DNA of 64,000 nucleotides, from the NCBI RefSeq assembly GCF_038622445.1, contig NZ_CP152019.1, positions 4,252,501 through 4,316,500 on the forward strand. Direction: 5' to 3'. Both the position numbers and the translations under genes were made by a program. The notes beneath the pieces were generated by a model, which had not been told where the DNA came from, did no database searches, and saw only the letters and a program-made list of their open reading frames with translations. Positions 8,516 through 20,930 of this stretch are shown here, in pieces (position 1 is the stretch's first letter; every line of letters starts with the position of its first letter). Source of the DNA: Sporosarcina sp. FSL K6-1522. Its GTDB lineage: Bacteria; Bacillota; Bacilli; Bacillales_A; Planococcaceae.

Positions 8516-10057
8516 ATGGATTTTTATAGTTTTGCAAGACGTGGATTTACTAGTGGTAATGGATGTAATGGATCAAATATATGCAGTGGTTGCCATAAAT
8601 GCTGTAATTGTTGCTGTTGTCCAAGTGATGGTCAGGGTGCTACTGGCGCGACTGGGGCTACCGGTCCCCCAGGGGCTCAAGGGCCGATTGGACCTCAGGG
8701 TGTTCAAGGTATTCAAGGTGTGCCGGGGCCGACTGGAAATACGGGGGCTCAAGGGATTCAAGGCGTGCCGGGGATTGATGGCGTAGACGGAGCCACTGGG
8801 GCGACAGGTGCGACGGGAGCAACCGGCGCAACGGGAAGTCAAGGCATTCAAGGGATTCCGGGAATTGATGGCGCAGATGGAGCCACTGGGGCAACCGGCG
8901 CGACAGGAAGTCAAGGCATTCAAGGCGTGCAAGGGATTGACGGCGTAGACGGGGCCACTGGAGCAACCGGCGCGACGGGAGCTCAAGGCATTCAAGGAGT
9001 TCCAGGGATTGACGGCGCAGATGGTGCGACGGGAGCAACCGGCGCAACGGGAACTCAAGGCATTCAAGGGATTCCGGGAATTGATGGCGCAGATGGAGCC
9101 ACTGGGGCAACCGGCGCGACGGGAACTCAAGGCATTCAAGGAGTTCCAGGGATTGACGGCGCAGATGGTGCGACGGGAGCAACCGGCGCAACGGGAACTC
9201 AAGGCATTCAAGGGATTCCGGGAATTGATGGCGCAGATGGAGCCACTGGGGCAACCGGCGCGACGGGAACTCAAGGAATTCAAGGCCTACCGGGGATCGA
9301 TGGCGCAGATGGCGCGACTGGAGCAACCGGCGCAACGGGAACTCAAGGCATTCAAGGGATTCCGGGAATTGATGGCGCAGATGGAGCCACTGGGGCAACC
9401 GGCGCGACGGGAACTCAAGGGATTCAAGGCCTACCGGGGATCGATGGCGCAGATGGCGCGACTGGTTCTACTGGACCTACGGGTATGACTGGCACAATTG
9501 GACCTACTGGACCTACCGGGCCTATTGGACCTACGGGCGTGACGGGTGCTAGTGCCATCATTCCATTCGCTTCGGGAGTAACACCAGTTGTATTAACAGC
9601 CACTATAGCCGGATTAGTTGGAACAACAAGTCTTGTAGGATTTGGAAGTGCTGTTCCAGGTGTTAGCTTGGTAAGTGGTAACATAGACCTTTCTGGTCTT
9701 CTAAACTATGCATATATAGTTCCCCGTAATGGCGTCATCACCTCATTAGCCGGATTCTTTAGTGTTACAACGGGACTAGGTGTTCTTCTCGGAACTGCAA
9801 CGGTTCAGGCGCAGTTATATGTTGCAACGCAAAGCAGCAACACATTCAGCCCAATTACCGGCGCTACTGTTACTCTTTCTCCATCTCTCACAGGTTTAAT
9901 CTCAGTCGGTAACATCAGTAGCGGTATTACAAGTAACCTATCGATCAATGTAACAGCAGGACAACGCTTGTTACTTGTATTTTCTGTAACTACAACTGGC
10001 CTTAACGTCGCAACTACCCTTACAGGTGCTGCAAGTGGTGGTGTAGCTATCAGTTAA
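8516..10057 (+). CDS. Collagen-like exosporium protein with BclB-type C-terminal domain
   Basis: 513 aa. A Cys-rich head (nine Cys between residues 17 and 35, ending [11 protein letters not shown]) precedes about 101 unbroken Gly-X-Y triplets (residues 41-344), most of them GAT, GIQ, GID and GAD. Thr in the third position is the usual site of O-glycosylation in Bacillus spore collagens. Residues 345-513 ([15 protein letters not shown] onward, with [25 protein letters not shown] and [10 protein letters not shown]) match the C-terminal domain of exosporium protein BclB, which likely trimerises. Ribosome site GAAGGTGGTGAAAAT. It probably forms hair-like filaments on the spore surface. No clear sigma-K promoter could be read. 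An adjacent glycosyltransferase probably modifies it. Confidence 0.9.
   Translation: MDFYSFARRGFTSGNGCNGSNICSGCHKCCNCCCCPSDGQGATGATGATGPPGAQGPIGPQGVQGIQGVPGPTGNTGAQGIQGVPGIDGVDGATGATGATGATGATGSQGIQGIPGIDGADGATGATGATGSQGIQGVQGIDGVDGATGATGATGAQGIQGVPGIDGADGATGATGATGTQGIQGIPGIDGADGATGATGATGTQGIQGVPGIDGADGATGATGATGTQGIQGIPGIDGADGATGATGATGTQGIQGLPGIDGADGATGATGATGTQGIQGIPGIDGADGATGATGATGTQGIQGLPGIDGADGATGSTGPTGMTGTIGPTGPTGPIGPTGVTGASAIIPFASGVTPVVLTATIAGLVGTTSLVGFGSAVPGVSLVSGNIDLSGLLNYAYIVPRNGVITSLAGFFSVTTGLGVLLGTATVQAQLYVATQSSNTFSPITGATVTLSPSLTGLISVGNISSGITSNLSINVTAGQRLLLVFSVTTTGLNVATTLTGAASGGVAIS
8771..9436 (+). repeat. 72-bp tandem repeats encoding the collagen stalk
   Basis: Nine tandem units encode GID-G[AV]D-(GAT)3-G[TSA]Q-GIQ-G[IVL]P, 24 residues or 72 bp each. 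The first unit carries two extra GAT triplets. From the fourth unit onward the last triplet alternates GIP with GVP or GLP, giving a 144-bp higher-order period. Near-identical DNA suggests recent copy-number change by recombination or slippage. Confidence 0.92.
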
Positions 10058-10110
10058 AGTAGAGGTAGGGCATGCTCAAAAAGACTGTTCATAAATGATT
10101 GAAAAGCAAA

Positions 10111-10157
10111 AAATTCGCCCTTTCATTTCTTCACAATGAAAGGGCGAGATTTTTTTA
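10111..10157. terminator. Bidirectional terminator between collagen-like gene and leuD
   Basis: A perfect 13-bp stem, TCGCCCTTTCATT (10115-10127) with its complement (10135-10147), is flanked by A-rich and T-rich runs on both sides. It can end the plus-strand collagen transcript and the minus-strand ilv-leu operon. Confidence 0.9.
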
Positions 10158-10163
10158 TAGCTG

Positions 10164-10760
10164 TTAGACCGGCTGTTTCACATGTTGTTCCTCATACTTC
10201 GCAATATGCTCTTCATATTGGAATGTCAGTGAAATTTCATCCCAACCATTTAACAACATTTGTTTATAATAAGGATCAATGTCAAACGAGTAGCTCTTGC
10301 CATCTTGTCCCTCAACTAGTTGCTTTTCTAAGTTTACTGTAATCGAGTAAGGCTGCTGTTGCCCATTTGCCAACAGTTCCTCTACTTCAGACACACTTAG
10401 CTTAATGGGAAGAATTCCATTTTTCATGCAGTTATTATGGAATATATCCGCAAAACTTGGTGCTATGACCACGTTGTATCCATAATCCATAATCGCCCAC
10501 GGCGCATGCTCCCTTGACGAGCCACAACCGAAGTTTTCATGCGCAACGAGGATTGTCGATTCTTTAAATCGCTCATCATTTAACACAAATTCTTTCACTT
10601 CTGCTCCGTTTGCATCGTATCGCCAATGATAGAACAAATACTTACCAAAGCCTGTCCGCTCAATGCGTTTCAGGAACTCCTTCGAAATAATTTGGTCGGT
10701 ATCAACGTTTTTACGATCTAACGGTGTCACAACACTCACGACTTCATTAATCGGCTTCAT
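10164..10760 (-). CDS. leuD: 3-isopropylmalate dehydratase small subunit
   Basis: 198 aa, the usual length. With LeuC it isomerises 2-isopropylmalate to 3-isopropylmalate in leucine synthesis. Characteristic are VVTPLDRKNVDTDQIISKEF at the N-terminus, the swivelling-domain loop GCGSSREHAPWA and the segment IAPSFADIFHNNCMKNGILP. The start has AAGGAGTTGATGATGAG before it. It is the last gene of the ilvB-leuD operon, 20 bp after leuC, and is followed by a strong bidirectional terminator. Confidence 0.97.
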   Translation of the reverse strand: MKPINEVVSVVTPLDRKNVDTDQIISKEFLKRIERTGFGKYLFYHWRYDANGAEVKEFVLNDERFKESTILVAHENFGCGSSREHAPWAIMDYGYNVVIAPSFADIFHNNCMKNGILPIKLSVSEVEELLANGQQQPYSITVNLEKQLVEGQDGKSYSFDIDPYYKQMLLNGWDEISLTFQYEEHIAKYEEQHVKQPV

Positions 10761-10780
10761 CTCATCATCAACTCCTTCAG

Positions 10781-12190
10781 TTATGCATTCGCGCTTTGCA
10801 GTTCTCTTACATCTACAAAATGGCCTGCAATTGCAGAGGCTGCCGCCATTGCCGGGCTCATCAGATGCGTACGCGCACCCGCACCTTGGCGTCCTTCAAA
10901 GTTCCGGTTCGACGTTGATGCACAACGTTCACCAGCTGGGACTACGTCATCATTCATCGCCAAGCACATACTGCAACCCGATTCTCGCCATTCAAATCCC
11001 GCTTCAAGGAAAATGGAATCCAATCCTTCTTCCTCTGCCTGTTTTTTCACAGTACGTGAGCCAGGAACGACAATGGCTGTGACTGCCTCGTGCACTTTTT
11101 TCCCTTCAATCACTTTAGCAGCTGCTCGCAGGTCACTTAACCGTGCATTGGTACATGAGCCAATAAAGACATGCTGAATGTCGATAGAAGTGAGTGGCAT
11201 ACCTTCTTCTAGTCCCATGTAAGCAAGTGCTTTTTTCAATGCCTCTTTGTCGGACTCATCCTCAAAGTCTTTCGCATACGGAACATGAGCGGTAATGCCT
11301 GATCCCATTGCTGGGTTTGTTCCCCATGTTACAAACGGCTCGATACTAGCTGCATCGATTTCAATAACCGTGTCATATGTCGCATCTTCATCCGAAGCAA
11401 GTGCTAACCAAGCTGCAGCTGCCTCATCGAATGCTTCACCTTCCGGAACATGTCGGCGTCCTTTTAGATAAGAAACCGTTGTTTCATCCGGGCTAATCAA
11501 ACCCGCTTTCGCTCCTGCTTCGATGGACATATTACAAACGGTCATCCGTTCTTCCATCGTCAGATTGCGAATCGCTTCACCCGTAAACTCAGCGATATGG
11601 CCCGTCCCAACATCGATGCCAAATTTCGCGATAATCGCCAAAATGATATCTTTTGCTGCTACGCCAAAGCCAAGTTTTCCATTGACACGGATTTCCATTG
11701 TTTTCGGTTTGGATTGCCAAAGTGTTTGTGTTGATAACACATGCTCTACCTCACTCGTTCCAATCCCAAACGCAATCGCTCCGAACGCACCATGCGTAGA
11801 CGTATGGCTATCTCCACAAACAATCGTTTTCCCTGGTTGTGTCAGTCCAAGCTCCGGTCCAATGATGTGGACAATCCCTTGATCTGGATGATCCATATTA
11901 GCAAGTGGAACACCGAATTCATCACAGTTCTTTTGAAGCGTTGTGATCTGCTTTTTAGCAATCGGATCTTTAATAGTAGGTAAATTTTTCGTTGGCACAT
12001 TATGGTCCATCGTCGCAAAGCAAAGATCTGGTCGTCGCACAGTCCGATTCGCCAATCGTAGGCCTTCAAATGCTTGAGGAGATGTCACTTCATGCAACAA
12101 ATGAAGATCGATATACAGCAAATCCGGCTTCCCCTGTTCTTCATATACGACATGCTGGTCCCAAATTTTCTCAATAATATTTTTCGCCAT
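10781..12190 (-). CDS. leuC: 3-isopropylmalate dehydratase large subunit
   Basis: 469 aa, full length. This aconitase-family [4Fe-4S] subunit works with LeuD. Seen are [15 protein letters not shown] (active-site loop), the cluster ligands Cys in [10 protein letters not shown] and in [11 protein letters not shown], and the C-terminal [11 protein letters not shown]. Ribosome site AAAGGAGAAGCGCAA. It sits between leuB and leuD in the operon. A short hairpin without a U-tract lies just upstream (about 12225-12250), in the leuB-leuC gap, and may mark mRNA processing or stability. Confidence 0.97.
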   Translation of the reverse strand: MAKNIIEKIWDQHVVYEEQGKPDLLYIDLHLLHEVTSPQAFEGLRLANRTVRRPDLCFATMDHNVPTKNLPTIKDPIAKKQITTLQKNCDEFGVPLANMDHPDQGIVHIIGPELGLTQPGKTIVCGDSHTSTHGAFGAIAFGIGTSEVEHVLSTQTLWQSKPKTMEIRVNGKLGFGVAAKDIILAIIAKFGIDVGTGHIAEFTGEAIRNLTMEERMTVCNMSIEAGAKAGLISPDETTVSYLKGRRHVPEGEAFDEAAAAWLALASDEDATYDTVIEIDAASIEPFVTWGTNPAMGSGITAHVPYAKDFEDESDKEALKKALAYMGLEEGMPLTSIDIQHVFIGSCTNARLSDLRAAAKVIEGKKVHEAVTAIVVPGSRTVKKQAEEEGLDSIFLEAGFEWRESGCSMCLAMNDDVVPAGERCASTSNRNFEGRQGAGARTHLMSPAMAAASAIAGHFVDVRELQSANA

Positions 12191-12224
12191 TTGCGCTTCT
12201 CCTTTCTATGTATAAAGTACATCG

Positions 12225-12250
12225 AAGAGGGAATATTCCTATCCCCTCTT
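12225..12250 (-). other. Hairpin in the leuB-leuC gap, no U-tract
   Basis: AAGAGGG (12225-12231) faces CCCTCTT (12244-12250). On the minus strand no run of T follows, so it is not a normal terminator. In operons such hairpins can protect the upstream or downstream mRNA segment; that role is inference. Confidence 0.5.
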
Positions 12251-12284
12251 GATTCAGATTCTATCAAACACATTGGTAGCTTTA

Positions 12285-13385
12285 TTAAACGTATGAAAAC
12301 ATAATGCTATTGGACACAAATTGCGTATCAAGCTCATCGACAATTTTGTCTGTCCACTCTTTTGTGGAGAGTACGCGTTGCTCTGGTGACGCAAGATCAG
12401 CTGTGAAGAAGCCGTCTTCAAACGCCGTGTTAACTGCCGCCTCAATCGCTGACGCTTCCGTTGTCAGTCCGAACGAATATTTCAGCATCATCGCAACCGA
12501 TAAAATCGTTGCTGCTGGATTCGCTACACCAAGACCTGCGATTTCAGGTGCAGATCCATGTACCGGCTCATACAACCCAAAGTTATCGCTGTTAATACTA
12601 GCCGACGGTAACACGCCAAGTGAACCTGTGATGACAGACGCTTCATCACTCAAAATATCGCCAAACATATTTTCCGTTACGACAACATCATACGTCCCAG
12701 GATTAGTAATTAGCTTCATGGCACAAGAGTCGACTAATGCATGCTCCACTTCGATGTCTGGATATGCCTGCTTCTTCTCTTCTACAATTTCACGCCACAG
12801 CTTACTCGATTCGAGCACGTTTGCTTTGTCCACAGACGTTACTTTTCCTTTACGTAGTCGCGCAAGTTCGAAAGCCTTTTCCACAATGCGTTCGATTTCT
12901 TCCCGCGTATACACTAGTGTGTCCACAGCTGATTTGTCTGTTTTGCGACTCGGCTCTCCAAAATACAAGCCGCCTGTCAGTTCCCGAACAATCATCATAT
13001 TGACATCCTGTGCGACTTCTTCTTTTAGAGGAGAAGCATGAAGCAGAGCCGGTACGGCCGCCACGGGACGAAGATTGGCAAAAAGGTCGAAGTGTTTCCG
13101 AATGGCCAGCAAGCCTTTTTCAGGTCGCAGTTCTGAAGGATTCTGATCCCATTTTGGTCCTCCCACTGCCCCTAAGAGAACGGCATCACTCTCTTCGCAA
13201 AGCTTAATTGTTTCATCCGGAAGTGGATTTTTATACTTATCAATCGCTATACCACCGATTGATCCGTATTCAATATGAAATGTATGATTAAAGCGTCTTC
13301 CAATCGTTTCCAACACCTTAACCGCTGCTGCTGTCACTTCTGGACCAATTCCATCACCTGGTAATACCGCTACTCTCTTTTCCAT
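12285..13385 (-). CDS. leuB: 3-isopropylmalate dehydrogenase
   Basis: 366 aa. Oxidises and decarboxylates 3-isopropylmalate with NAD+. The N-terminus VAVLPGDGIGPEV, the substrate-binding RPEKGLLAIR, the RELTGGLYFGEP segment and the metal/NAD region FGDILSDEA with YEPVHGSAPEIAG are all in place. Ribosome site AAGGAGGAGAAGTCCT. It stands 19 bp after leuA in the operon. The very end (SNSIMFSYV) is poorly conserved in the family and gives no cause for concern. Confidence 0.97.
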   Translation of the reverse strand: MEKRVAVLPGDGIGPEVTAAAVKVLETIGRRFNHTFHIEYGSIGGIAIDKYKNPLPDETIKLCEESDAVLLGAVGGPKWDQNPSELRPEKGLLAIRKHFDLFANLRPVAAVPALLHASPLKEEVAQDVNMMIVRELTGGLYFGEPSRKTDKSAVDTLVYTREEIERIVEKAFELARLRKGKVTSVDKANVLESSKLWREIVEEKKQAYPDIEVEHALVDSCAMKLITNPGTYDVVVTENMFGDILSDEASVITGSLGVLPSASINSDNFGLYEPVHGSAPEIAGLGVANPAATILSVAMMLKYSFGLTTEASAIEAAVNTAFEDGFFTADLASPEQRVLSTKEWTDKIVDELDTQFVSNSIMFSYV

Positions 13386-13404
13386 AGGACTTCTCCTCCT
13401 TGTT

Positions 13405-15988
<2,584 letters not shown>

Positions 15989-16044
15989 CTAGTGGGTTGT
16001 CTGTTTTTTTTTAGATTTATATGGTGTTGCTATGAACCTCTTTT

Positions 16045-16154
16045 ATCTGTGCCAGATAAAGCCTCCGGCGGATGTCACAGATTTTTAAGGGGTGCTTTAG
16101 AAGGCAACCTAAGTTCGAAAAAATCCGGACGCAATTACGCCAAGGCGTAATTGA
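16045..16154. repeat. Palindrome-rich element between ilvN and ilvC
   Basis: Two inverted repeats lie in this 181-bp gap. ATCTGTG (16045-16051) faces CACAGAT (16076-16082) around a CCTCCGGCGG core. CAATTACGCC (16132-16141) faces GGCGTAATTG (16144-16153) with a 2-bp loop. The 11-mer GGCGTAATTGA recurs at 18505-18515, on the other side of ilvB-ilvN. No U-tract follows, so it is not a plain terminator. It could be a dispersed REP-like repeat or a processing/attenuation site in the operon mRNA. Confidence 0.5.
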
Positions 16155-16157
16155 TTA

Positions 16158-16676
16158 TTATTGTTTCAAAATAGATAACTGTGGCGCTTGAACCTTTTGC
16201 ATATCGCGCTTCATCGCTGTCGCACCTGTGCGTGTCAATTCCTTAATGCCATATGGTCGTAGCAATTCAATGACTGCCTCGATCTTATCGGGATGACCGA
16301 CTACTTGGTACGTCACGACACTTTTACTAGAGTCGAGAATTCTCGCTCGGAACGGTTCAATGATGCTATTCATTTCACTTCGAACATGTGGAGGTGAAAT
16401 GACTTTTATGAGCGCTAACTCGCGCATCACCATGGATTTTTCAGTGATGTCATTGACCTTCAGTACATCGATTTGTTTGGACAGCTGTTTGACGAGCTGC
16501 TCAATTTTCCGTTCGTCCTCCACATTGACGACGAACGTCATTTTCGACATATCCGGTTGCTCGGTATGGCCGACCGTAATGCTTTCGATATTGAACTGCC
16601 TTTTCATGAGTAACCCGGTTACTCGATTCAATACTCCACTTTGGTTGATAACTGTTACAGTAATGACTCTTTTCAT
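16158..16676 (-). CDS. ilvN: Acetolactate synthase small (regulatory) subunit
   Basis: 172 aa. Binds valine and activates and regulates the catalytic subunit. The N-terminal ACT domain ([27 protein letters not shown]) is typical, and the C-terminal half has the ALS_ss_C fold ([30 protein letters not shown] region). The start overlaps the ilvB stop by 4 nt (ATGA), so both subunits are made in coupled amounts. Also called ilvH. Confidence 0.95.
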   Translation of the reverse strand: MKRVITVTVINQSGVLNRVTGLLMKRQFNIESITVGHTEQPDMSKMTFVVNVEDERKIEQLVKQLSKQIDVLKVNDITEKSMVMRELALIKVISPPHVRSEMNSIIEPFRARILDSSKSVVTYQVVGHPDKIEAVIELLRPYGIKELTRTGATAMKRDMQKVQAPQLSILKQ

Positions 16677-18436
16677 TGCGGGCTCACCCCAATCATTTCA
16701 TGTACGCCTTTCCCAGGTGCTACCATTGGGTAAACATTTTCCAGGCGTTTCACGCGGCAATCAATCAATACCGGTTCATCTGATAATAGTGCTTCTTGGA
16801 ACACTGTTTCAGCCTCTTCCAACGTTTCGATTCGGTACCCTTTAATGTCATACGCTTCTGCCAACTTTAAAAAGTCAGGTTGTACAGGAATGAGTGACTG
16901 CGAGTAACGCTCCTCGTAAAACGTTTCTTGCCATTGACGAACCATACCAAGTGCTTCGTTATTCAAAATGACTACTTTTACAGGAATGCGTAGCTCTTGG
17001 AGTAACGATAATTCCTGTGCCGTCATTTGAAAACCTGCATCTCCAACAATCGCAATAACGCGTTTATCGGGCTTGGCAAGTTGCGCGCCAATCGCTGCTG
17101 GGAAGCCGAACCCCATTGTTCCAAGACCTCCAGAAGTTACCCAATGATCGGGATTATTCAGTGGATAGTATTGTGCTGCCCACATCTGATGCTGACCAAC
17201 GTCTGTGGTTACAATCGCATCTCCTTCTGTTACACGGTGGATAATTTCAACTGCTTGTTGTGCAAGTAGCGCATTGTCATCGGCTTTGTACCATAATGGA
17301 TACTTTTCCATCGATTCGTTCAAGTGCGCTAGCCATTCAGCTGCTTCTGTCACAGCGATATCTTGCTTGAGTAGTGCTTGTAAAGCTTCTTTTGCGTCTG
17401 CTACAATCGGGATTTCTGTTGGAACGTTTTTCCCGATTTCAGCTGGGTCGATGTCAATATGGATTACTTTCGCATTCGGAGCGAATTGCTCTAAATTGCC
17501 CGTTAGCCTGTCATCAAATCGAGCACCGATATTGAGTAGAACATCGCATTCATACAAAGACATATTGGCTGTCACTGTTCCGTGCATGCCTGCCATTCCT
17601 ATGAACAACTCGTGATCTCCACGGATACTGCCTAGTCCTAGCAATGTGTTCGTAACAGGAATTTGGTGTTTTTCAACAAATTCTTTTAATTCGTCCATTG
17701 CTTGTGCGTGAAGAATGCCTGCTCCTGCAAGAATGAGTGGTTTTTTTGCTTGCGAGATGGCTTGTGCTGCTTTTTGGATTTGCAAGAAGTTCGGAGTCGT
17801 TGTCGGTTGGTAACCTGGTAAATTGACTTCAGCCTCTTTCACATCCGCTGGCGTAAACAATCCTGTCGCAATATTTTTGGGAATATCGACGAGTACTGGA
17901 CCAGGACGACCTGTGGAAGCGATATGGAACGCTTCTTTAATGATGCGTGGGAAATCAGCTACATCATTCACTTGATAATTATGCTTCGTGATTGGTTGCG
18001 TAATTCCAATGATATCTGCCTCTTGGAATGCATCCGTTCCGATGACTGAACTTGCAACTTGCCCCGTGAAAACAACGAGTGGTAAAGAATCCATCATCGC
18101 GTCTGTAATCCCTGTGACAAGGTTTGTTGCACCTGGTCCCGATGTAGCAATGACCACTCCCGGTTTTCCAGAAACACGTGCATAGCCTTCCGCCGCATGA
18201 ATGGCTCCTTGTTCATGACGTGCAAGCACGTGGCTAATCGGGTTCTTGTAAAGTGCGTCATAAATTGGTAAGACGGCACCTCCAGGATAGCCGAAAATGA
18301 TTTCGACATCTTGTTCTTTCAAGGCCTGAATGAGGACAGCAGACCCATCCATCGGTTGTGTTGTTTGTTCTTGCTCATTCACCGTCGTCGGAACTTCTTC
18401 TGTTGTTGCTTGCTTCGTTTGAACTCCAGCATTCAT
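16673..18436 (-). CDS. ilvB: Acetolactate synthase large (catalytic) subunit
   Basis: 587 aa. ThDP-dependent enzyme that joins two pyruvates, or pyruvate and 2-ketobutyrate, at the head of valine, leucine and isoleucine synthesis. [13 protein letters not shown], the catalytic Glu in [14 protein letters not shown], and the ThDP/Mg motif ([14 protein letters not shown] to [11 protein letters not shown]) are visible. Start ATG at 18436 follows AAGGAGGAGTTTGCAA; a further ATG 42 nt upstream has no ribosome site. It is the first gene after the T-box leader and leads ilvN-ilvC-leuABCD. Confidence 0.97.
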   Translation of the reverse strand: MNAGVQTKQATTEEVPTTVNEQEQTTQPMDGSAVLIQALKEQDVEIIFGYPGGAVLPIYDALYKNPISHVLARHEQGAIHAAEGYARVSGKPGVVIATSGPGATNLVTGITDAMMDSLPLVVFTGQVASSVIGTDAFQEADIIGITQPITKHNYQVNDVADFPRIIKEAFHIASTGRPGPVLVDIPKNIATGLFTPADVKEAEVNLPGYQPTTTPNFLQIQKAAQAISQAKKPLILAGAGILHAQAMDELKEFVEKHQIPVTNTLLGLGSIRGDHELFIGMAGMHGTVTANMSLYECDVLLNIGARFDDRLTGNLEQFAPNAKVIHIDIDPAEIGKNVPTEIPIVADAKEALQALLKQDIAVTEAAEWLAHLNESMEKYPLWYKADDNALLAQQAVEIIHRVTEGDAIVTTDVGQHQMWAAQYYPLNNPDHWVTSGGLGTMGFGFPAAIGAQLAKPDKRVIAIVGDAGFQMTAQELSLLQELRIPVKVVILNNEALGMVRQWQETFYEERYSQSLIPVQPDFLKLAEAYDIKGYRIETLEEAETVFQEALLSDEPVLIDCRVKRLENVYPMVAPGKGVHEMIGVSPQ

Positions 18437-18547
18437 TTGCAAACTCCTCCTTACTTTCTTATGAATAGGAATAATCACTTAATTAAACATATCATTTATA
18501 CCTTGGCGTAATTGAGGTCAGGGGCTTTGTCTTTATTCAGCTGAATA

Positions 18548-18845
18548 AAGATAAAAAAAGCCTTTTCTCCCCACGCAAAGAAACATGTTCCTTTACATAG
18601 GGATGAAAAAGCTTTTCATGGTACCACCCTTGTTCGTAGCAAATTCGCTACCTTATGAATAGACAATGTCTATTCGTTTTTAACGAGCACAGATTTCTCT
18701 ACGCCCGGAATCGCCTACTCCATATGAGGTTTCAGCCATTCACTCCGAGGGGATGTCGCGGTTGGTTGTATTGCCGGCTTCCAGCACGACCGGCTCTCTG
18801 GGAATACAAAATTCCAACCACTTTTACCTCATCAACGAGTTCGTA
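18548..18845 (-). ncRNA. T-box riboswitch leader of ilvB-leuD, probable Ile specifier
   Basis: The minus strand carries AGGGTGGTACC (18620-18630), the T-box that pairs with the acceptor end of uncharged tRNA. Upstream is a Stem I: GGTTGG/CCAACC and TTGTATT/AATACAA helices, an AGAGAG bulge and a GTGCTGGAAG distal loop. The lower internal loop reads GCGACATCC, which places ATC (18752-18754), an isoleucine codon, at the specifier position; CTC nearby would fall in the lower helix. Downstream, AAAAGCTTTTTCATCCC can pair with GGGGAGAAAAGGCTTTT before a T7 run, forming the terminator (18553-18616). It should let transcription continue when the cognate tRNA is uncharged. Confidence 0.9.
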
Positions 18846-18882
18846 TATTCAATTACTCCAGGGTTTGAACCCCGTTATTAAG

Positions 18883-20550
18883 TTAAATTTTCATCACGCC
18901 GCCCGTACTTGCAGATGTCACAAGTGCGGAGTATCGAGCTAACCAACCTTTTTTAATCTTCGGTTCAAACGGTTGTAATTTCGATTGACGTTCAGCCAAA
19001 ATGTCTTCGGCCACTTCAAGATCAATCGTTCTATTTGTCAAATCAATTGTGATAATGTCTCCATTTTCCACAAGCGCAATCGGTCCACCGTCCGCAGCTT
19101 CTGGAGAAATATGTCCGATGGAAATACCACGAGATGCCCCGGAGAAACGTCCGTCCGTAATGAGGGCTACTTTCGTTCCCAAACCACGTCCTTGAATCGC
19201 CGATGTTGGTGCAAGCATTTCTGGCATTCCCGGCCCACCTTTTGGTCCTTCGTAGCGAATGACTACGACATGACCTTCACGTACGGTGCCATTGTCGATG
19301 TTTTCCTGTGCATCCTCTTGCGATTCAAAGACAATCGCTTCACCACGGAATTCTTTAATGGATGGATCGACAGCACCGACTTTAATGACTCCACCATCCG
19401 GCGCAATGTTGCCGAATAAGACGGATAGTCCTCCAACTGGGCTGTGCGGATTATCTTTTGTACGAATGACTTGATCATTCGTAATTTGATACTCTGCTAC
19501 ATCTTCACCAATCGTTTTGCCTGTGACCGTCAAACGATCTGGGTGGATGGCGCCTGGGACTTTTGTGAGTTCATTGATAATTGAACTCACGCCCCCTGCT
19601 TTAAAGATATCGTCCATTGACACGTCTGAAGCTGGCATAATTTTCGCTAAATAAGGAACGCGCTCTGCTACCATATTAATGTCTTGGACTTTATAGTCAA
19701 TTTCCGCTTCATGTGCAATAGCCAATGTGTGGAGTACTGTATTTGTTGAACCACCCATCGCCATATCTAAAGCGAAAGCATCGTCAATTGCTTCTTTTGT
19801 AATGATGTCGCGAGGTTTAACGTCTTCTTTTACCATCCGGACCAATTGTTTAGCCGCTTCTTTAATGAGCTTATGACGCTCATCTGAAGTCGCTACAATC
19901 GTACCGTTTCCTGGTAGTGTAACGCCAAGCATTTCCATCAAGCAGTTCATGGAGTTCGCTGTGAACATTCCTGAACAAGAACCACATGTTGGACACGCAT
20001 TGTTTTCAATGTCTAGCAGTTCTTCTGCTGTCATCTTGCCTGCCTTGTATGCGCCGACTCCTTCAAATACGGATGTCAGGGAAAGTGCTTGCCCTTCTGC
20101 AGATACTCCAGCTTCCATCGGACCACCTGATACAAATATAGAAGGTACATTCGTCCGCACCGCCGCCATCAGCATACCCGGTGTGATTTTGTCACAGTTT
20201 GGTATGTAGAACACACCGTCAAACCAGTGTGCATTAATCACTGTTTCTGCCGAATCCGCAATCAGCTCACGGCTTGGCAATGAATACCTCATGCCGATAT
20301 GTCCCATCGCAATTCCATCGTCTACACCAATTGTATTGAATTCGAACGGTACTCCGCCCGCTTCCCAAATTGCTTCTTTAACAATTTCAGCAAATTTGTT
20401 TAAGTGTTTATGCCCTGGAATAATATCAATGTATGAGTTACATACGCCAATGAACGGTTTCTCTAAATCTTTCGTTTTAATGCCTGTCGCGTAAAGTAAG
20501 CTTCGGTGAGGTGCGCGATCGACACCCATTTTAATCATGTTACTTCTCAT
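18883..20550 (-). CDS. ilvD: Dihydroxy-acid dehydratase
   Basis: 555 aa, full length. An iron-sulfur enzyme that dehydrates dihydroxy acids to the 2-keto acids of valine and isoleucine. Cys ligands lie in [23 protein letters not shown] and [20 protein letters not shown] (first and last parts). Also present are GGSTNTVLH and [15 protein letters not shown]. Ribosome site AGGAGAGAGTGCA. A near-consensus promoter lies upstream (20671-20699). ilvD is read before the T-box, so it has separate control from ilvB-leuD, although read-through is possible. Confidence 0.96.
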   Translation of the reverse strand: MRSNMIKMGVDRAPHRSLLYATGIKTKDLEKPFIGVCNSYIDIIPGHKHLNKFAEIVKEAIWEAGGVPFEFNTIGVDDGIAMGHIGMRYSLPSRELIADSAETVINAHWFDGVFYIPNCDKITPGMLMAAVRTNVPSIFVSGGPMEAGVSAEGQALSLTSVFEGVGAYKAGKMTAEELLDIENNACPTCGSCSGMFTANSMNCLMEMLGVTLPGNGTIVATSDERHKLIKEAAKQLVRMVKEDVKPRDIITKEAIDDAFALDMAMGGSTNTVLHTLAIAHEAEIDYKVQDINMVAERVPYLAKIMPASDVSMDDIFKAGGVSSIINELTKVPGAIHPDRLTVTGKTIGEDVAEYQITNDQVIRTKDNPHSPVGGLSVLFGNIAPDGGVIKVGAVDPSIKEFRGEAIVFESQEDAQENIDNGTVREGHVVVIRYEGPKGGPGMPEMLAPTSAIQGRGLGTKVALITDGRFSGASRGISIGHISPEAADGGPIALVENGDIITIDLTNRTIDLEVAEDILAERQSKLQPFEPKIKKGWLARYSALVTSASTGGVMKI

Positions 20551-20870
20551 TGCACTCTCTCCTAATCAAGTCACTCACACATTGTTTAGTACTTTCATAA
20601 GTAATGAATCTTGCCCGATTTTGTCTTGCTGTCCGTGAATCAAATCACGAACTGTTATTGGATTGATGCCATCATATCTTGGATTTTCACTAGAGTCAAC
20701 AGTCTTTTTTAAATTGTTACTCAATTATAAATAATGAACTTTCTTGAATGCGCTTACAAATCGCACCATTATGCGATATATCGCATACAGAAAATTTTGT
20801 TCACAAATAAAAAAATATTTTGCTAGACGCTATTTTCACTACGTTTGGCAATCTACTTTTTTCAGTTGAA
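20551..20870 (-). promoter_or_regulatory. ilvD promoter region with a 16-bp palindrome
   Basis: About 380 bp without a gene. On the minus strand TTGACT (20694-20699), a 17-bp spacer and TATGAT (20671-20676) form a strong sigma-A promoter, with transcription starting near 20664. ATGCGATATATCGCAT at 20771-20786 is a perfect palindrome about 75 bp upstream of the -35 box; it could bind a dimeric regulator. The remainder is AT-rich. No T-box or other riboswitch was seen here. Confidence 0.7.
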
Positions 20871-20876
20871 CAAAAA

Positions 20877-20910
20877 AAGACACCATCTCTTTAGTATGAA
20901 ATGATGTCTT
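20877..20910 (-). terminator. Terminator of the haem-uptake operon
   Basis: On the minus strand AAGACATCAT pairs with ATGGTGTCTT across a 14-base loop (one G-U pair) and is followed by TTTTTTTG. It lies 20 bp past the stop of the ATPase gene. Confidence 0.82.
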
Positions 20911-20930
20911 CCATTATGAATAAACAATTA

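Noticed and set aside
8573..9398. Long minus-strand ORFs opposite the collagen gene
   Set aside because: They are antisense shadows of the 72-bp repeats, with no ribosome sites and low-complexity products.
12085..12304. Small ORFs around the leuB-leuC gap
   Set aside because: They are shadows overlapping leuC and leuB ends, without ribosome sites.
20782..20796. CodY box upstream of ilvD
   Set aside because: Only one half (AATTTTCTG on the minus strand) matches; the other half does not.
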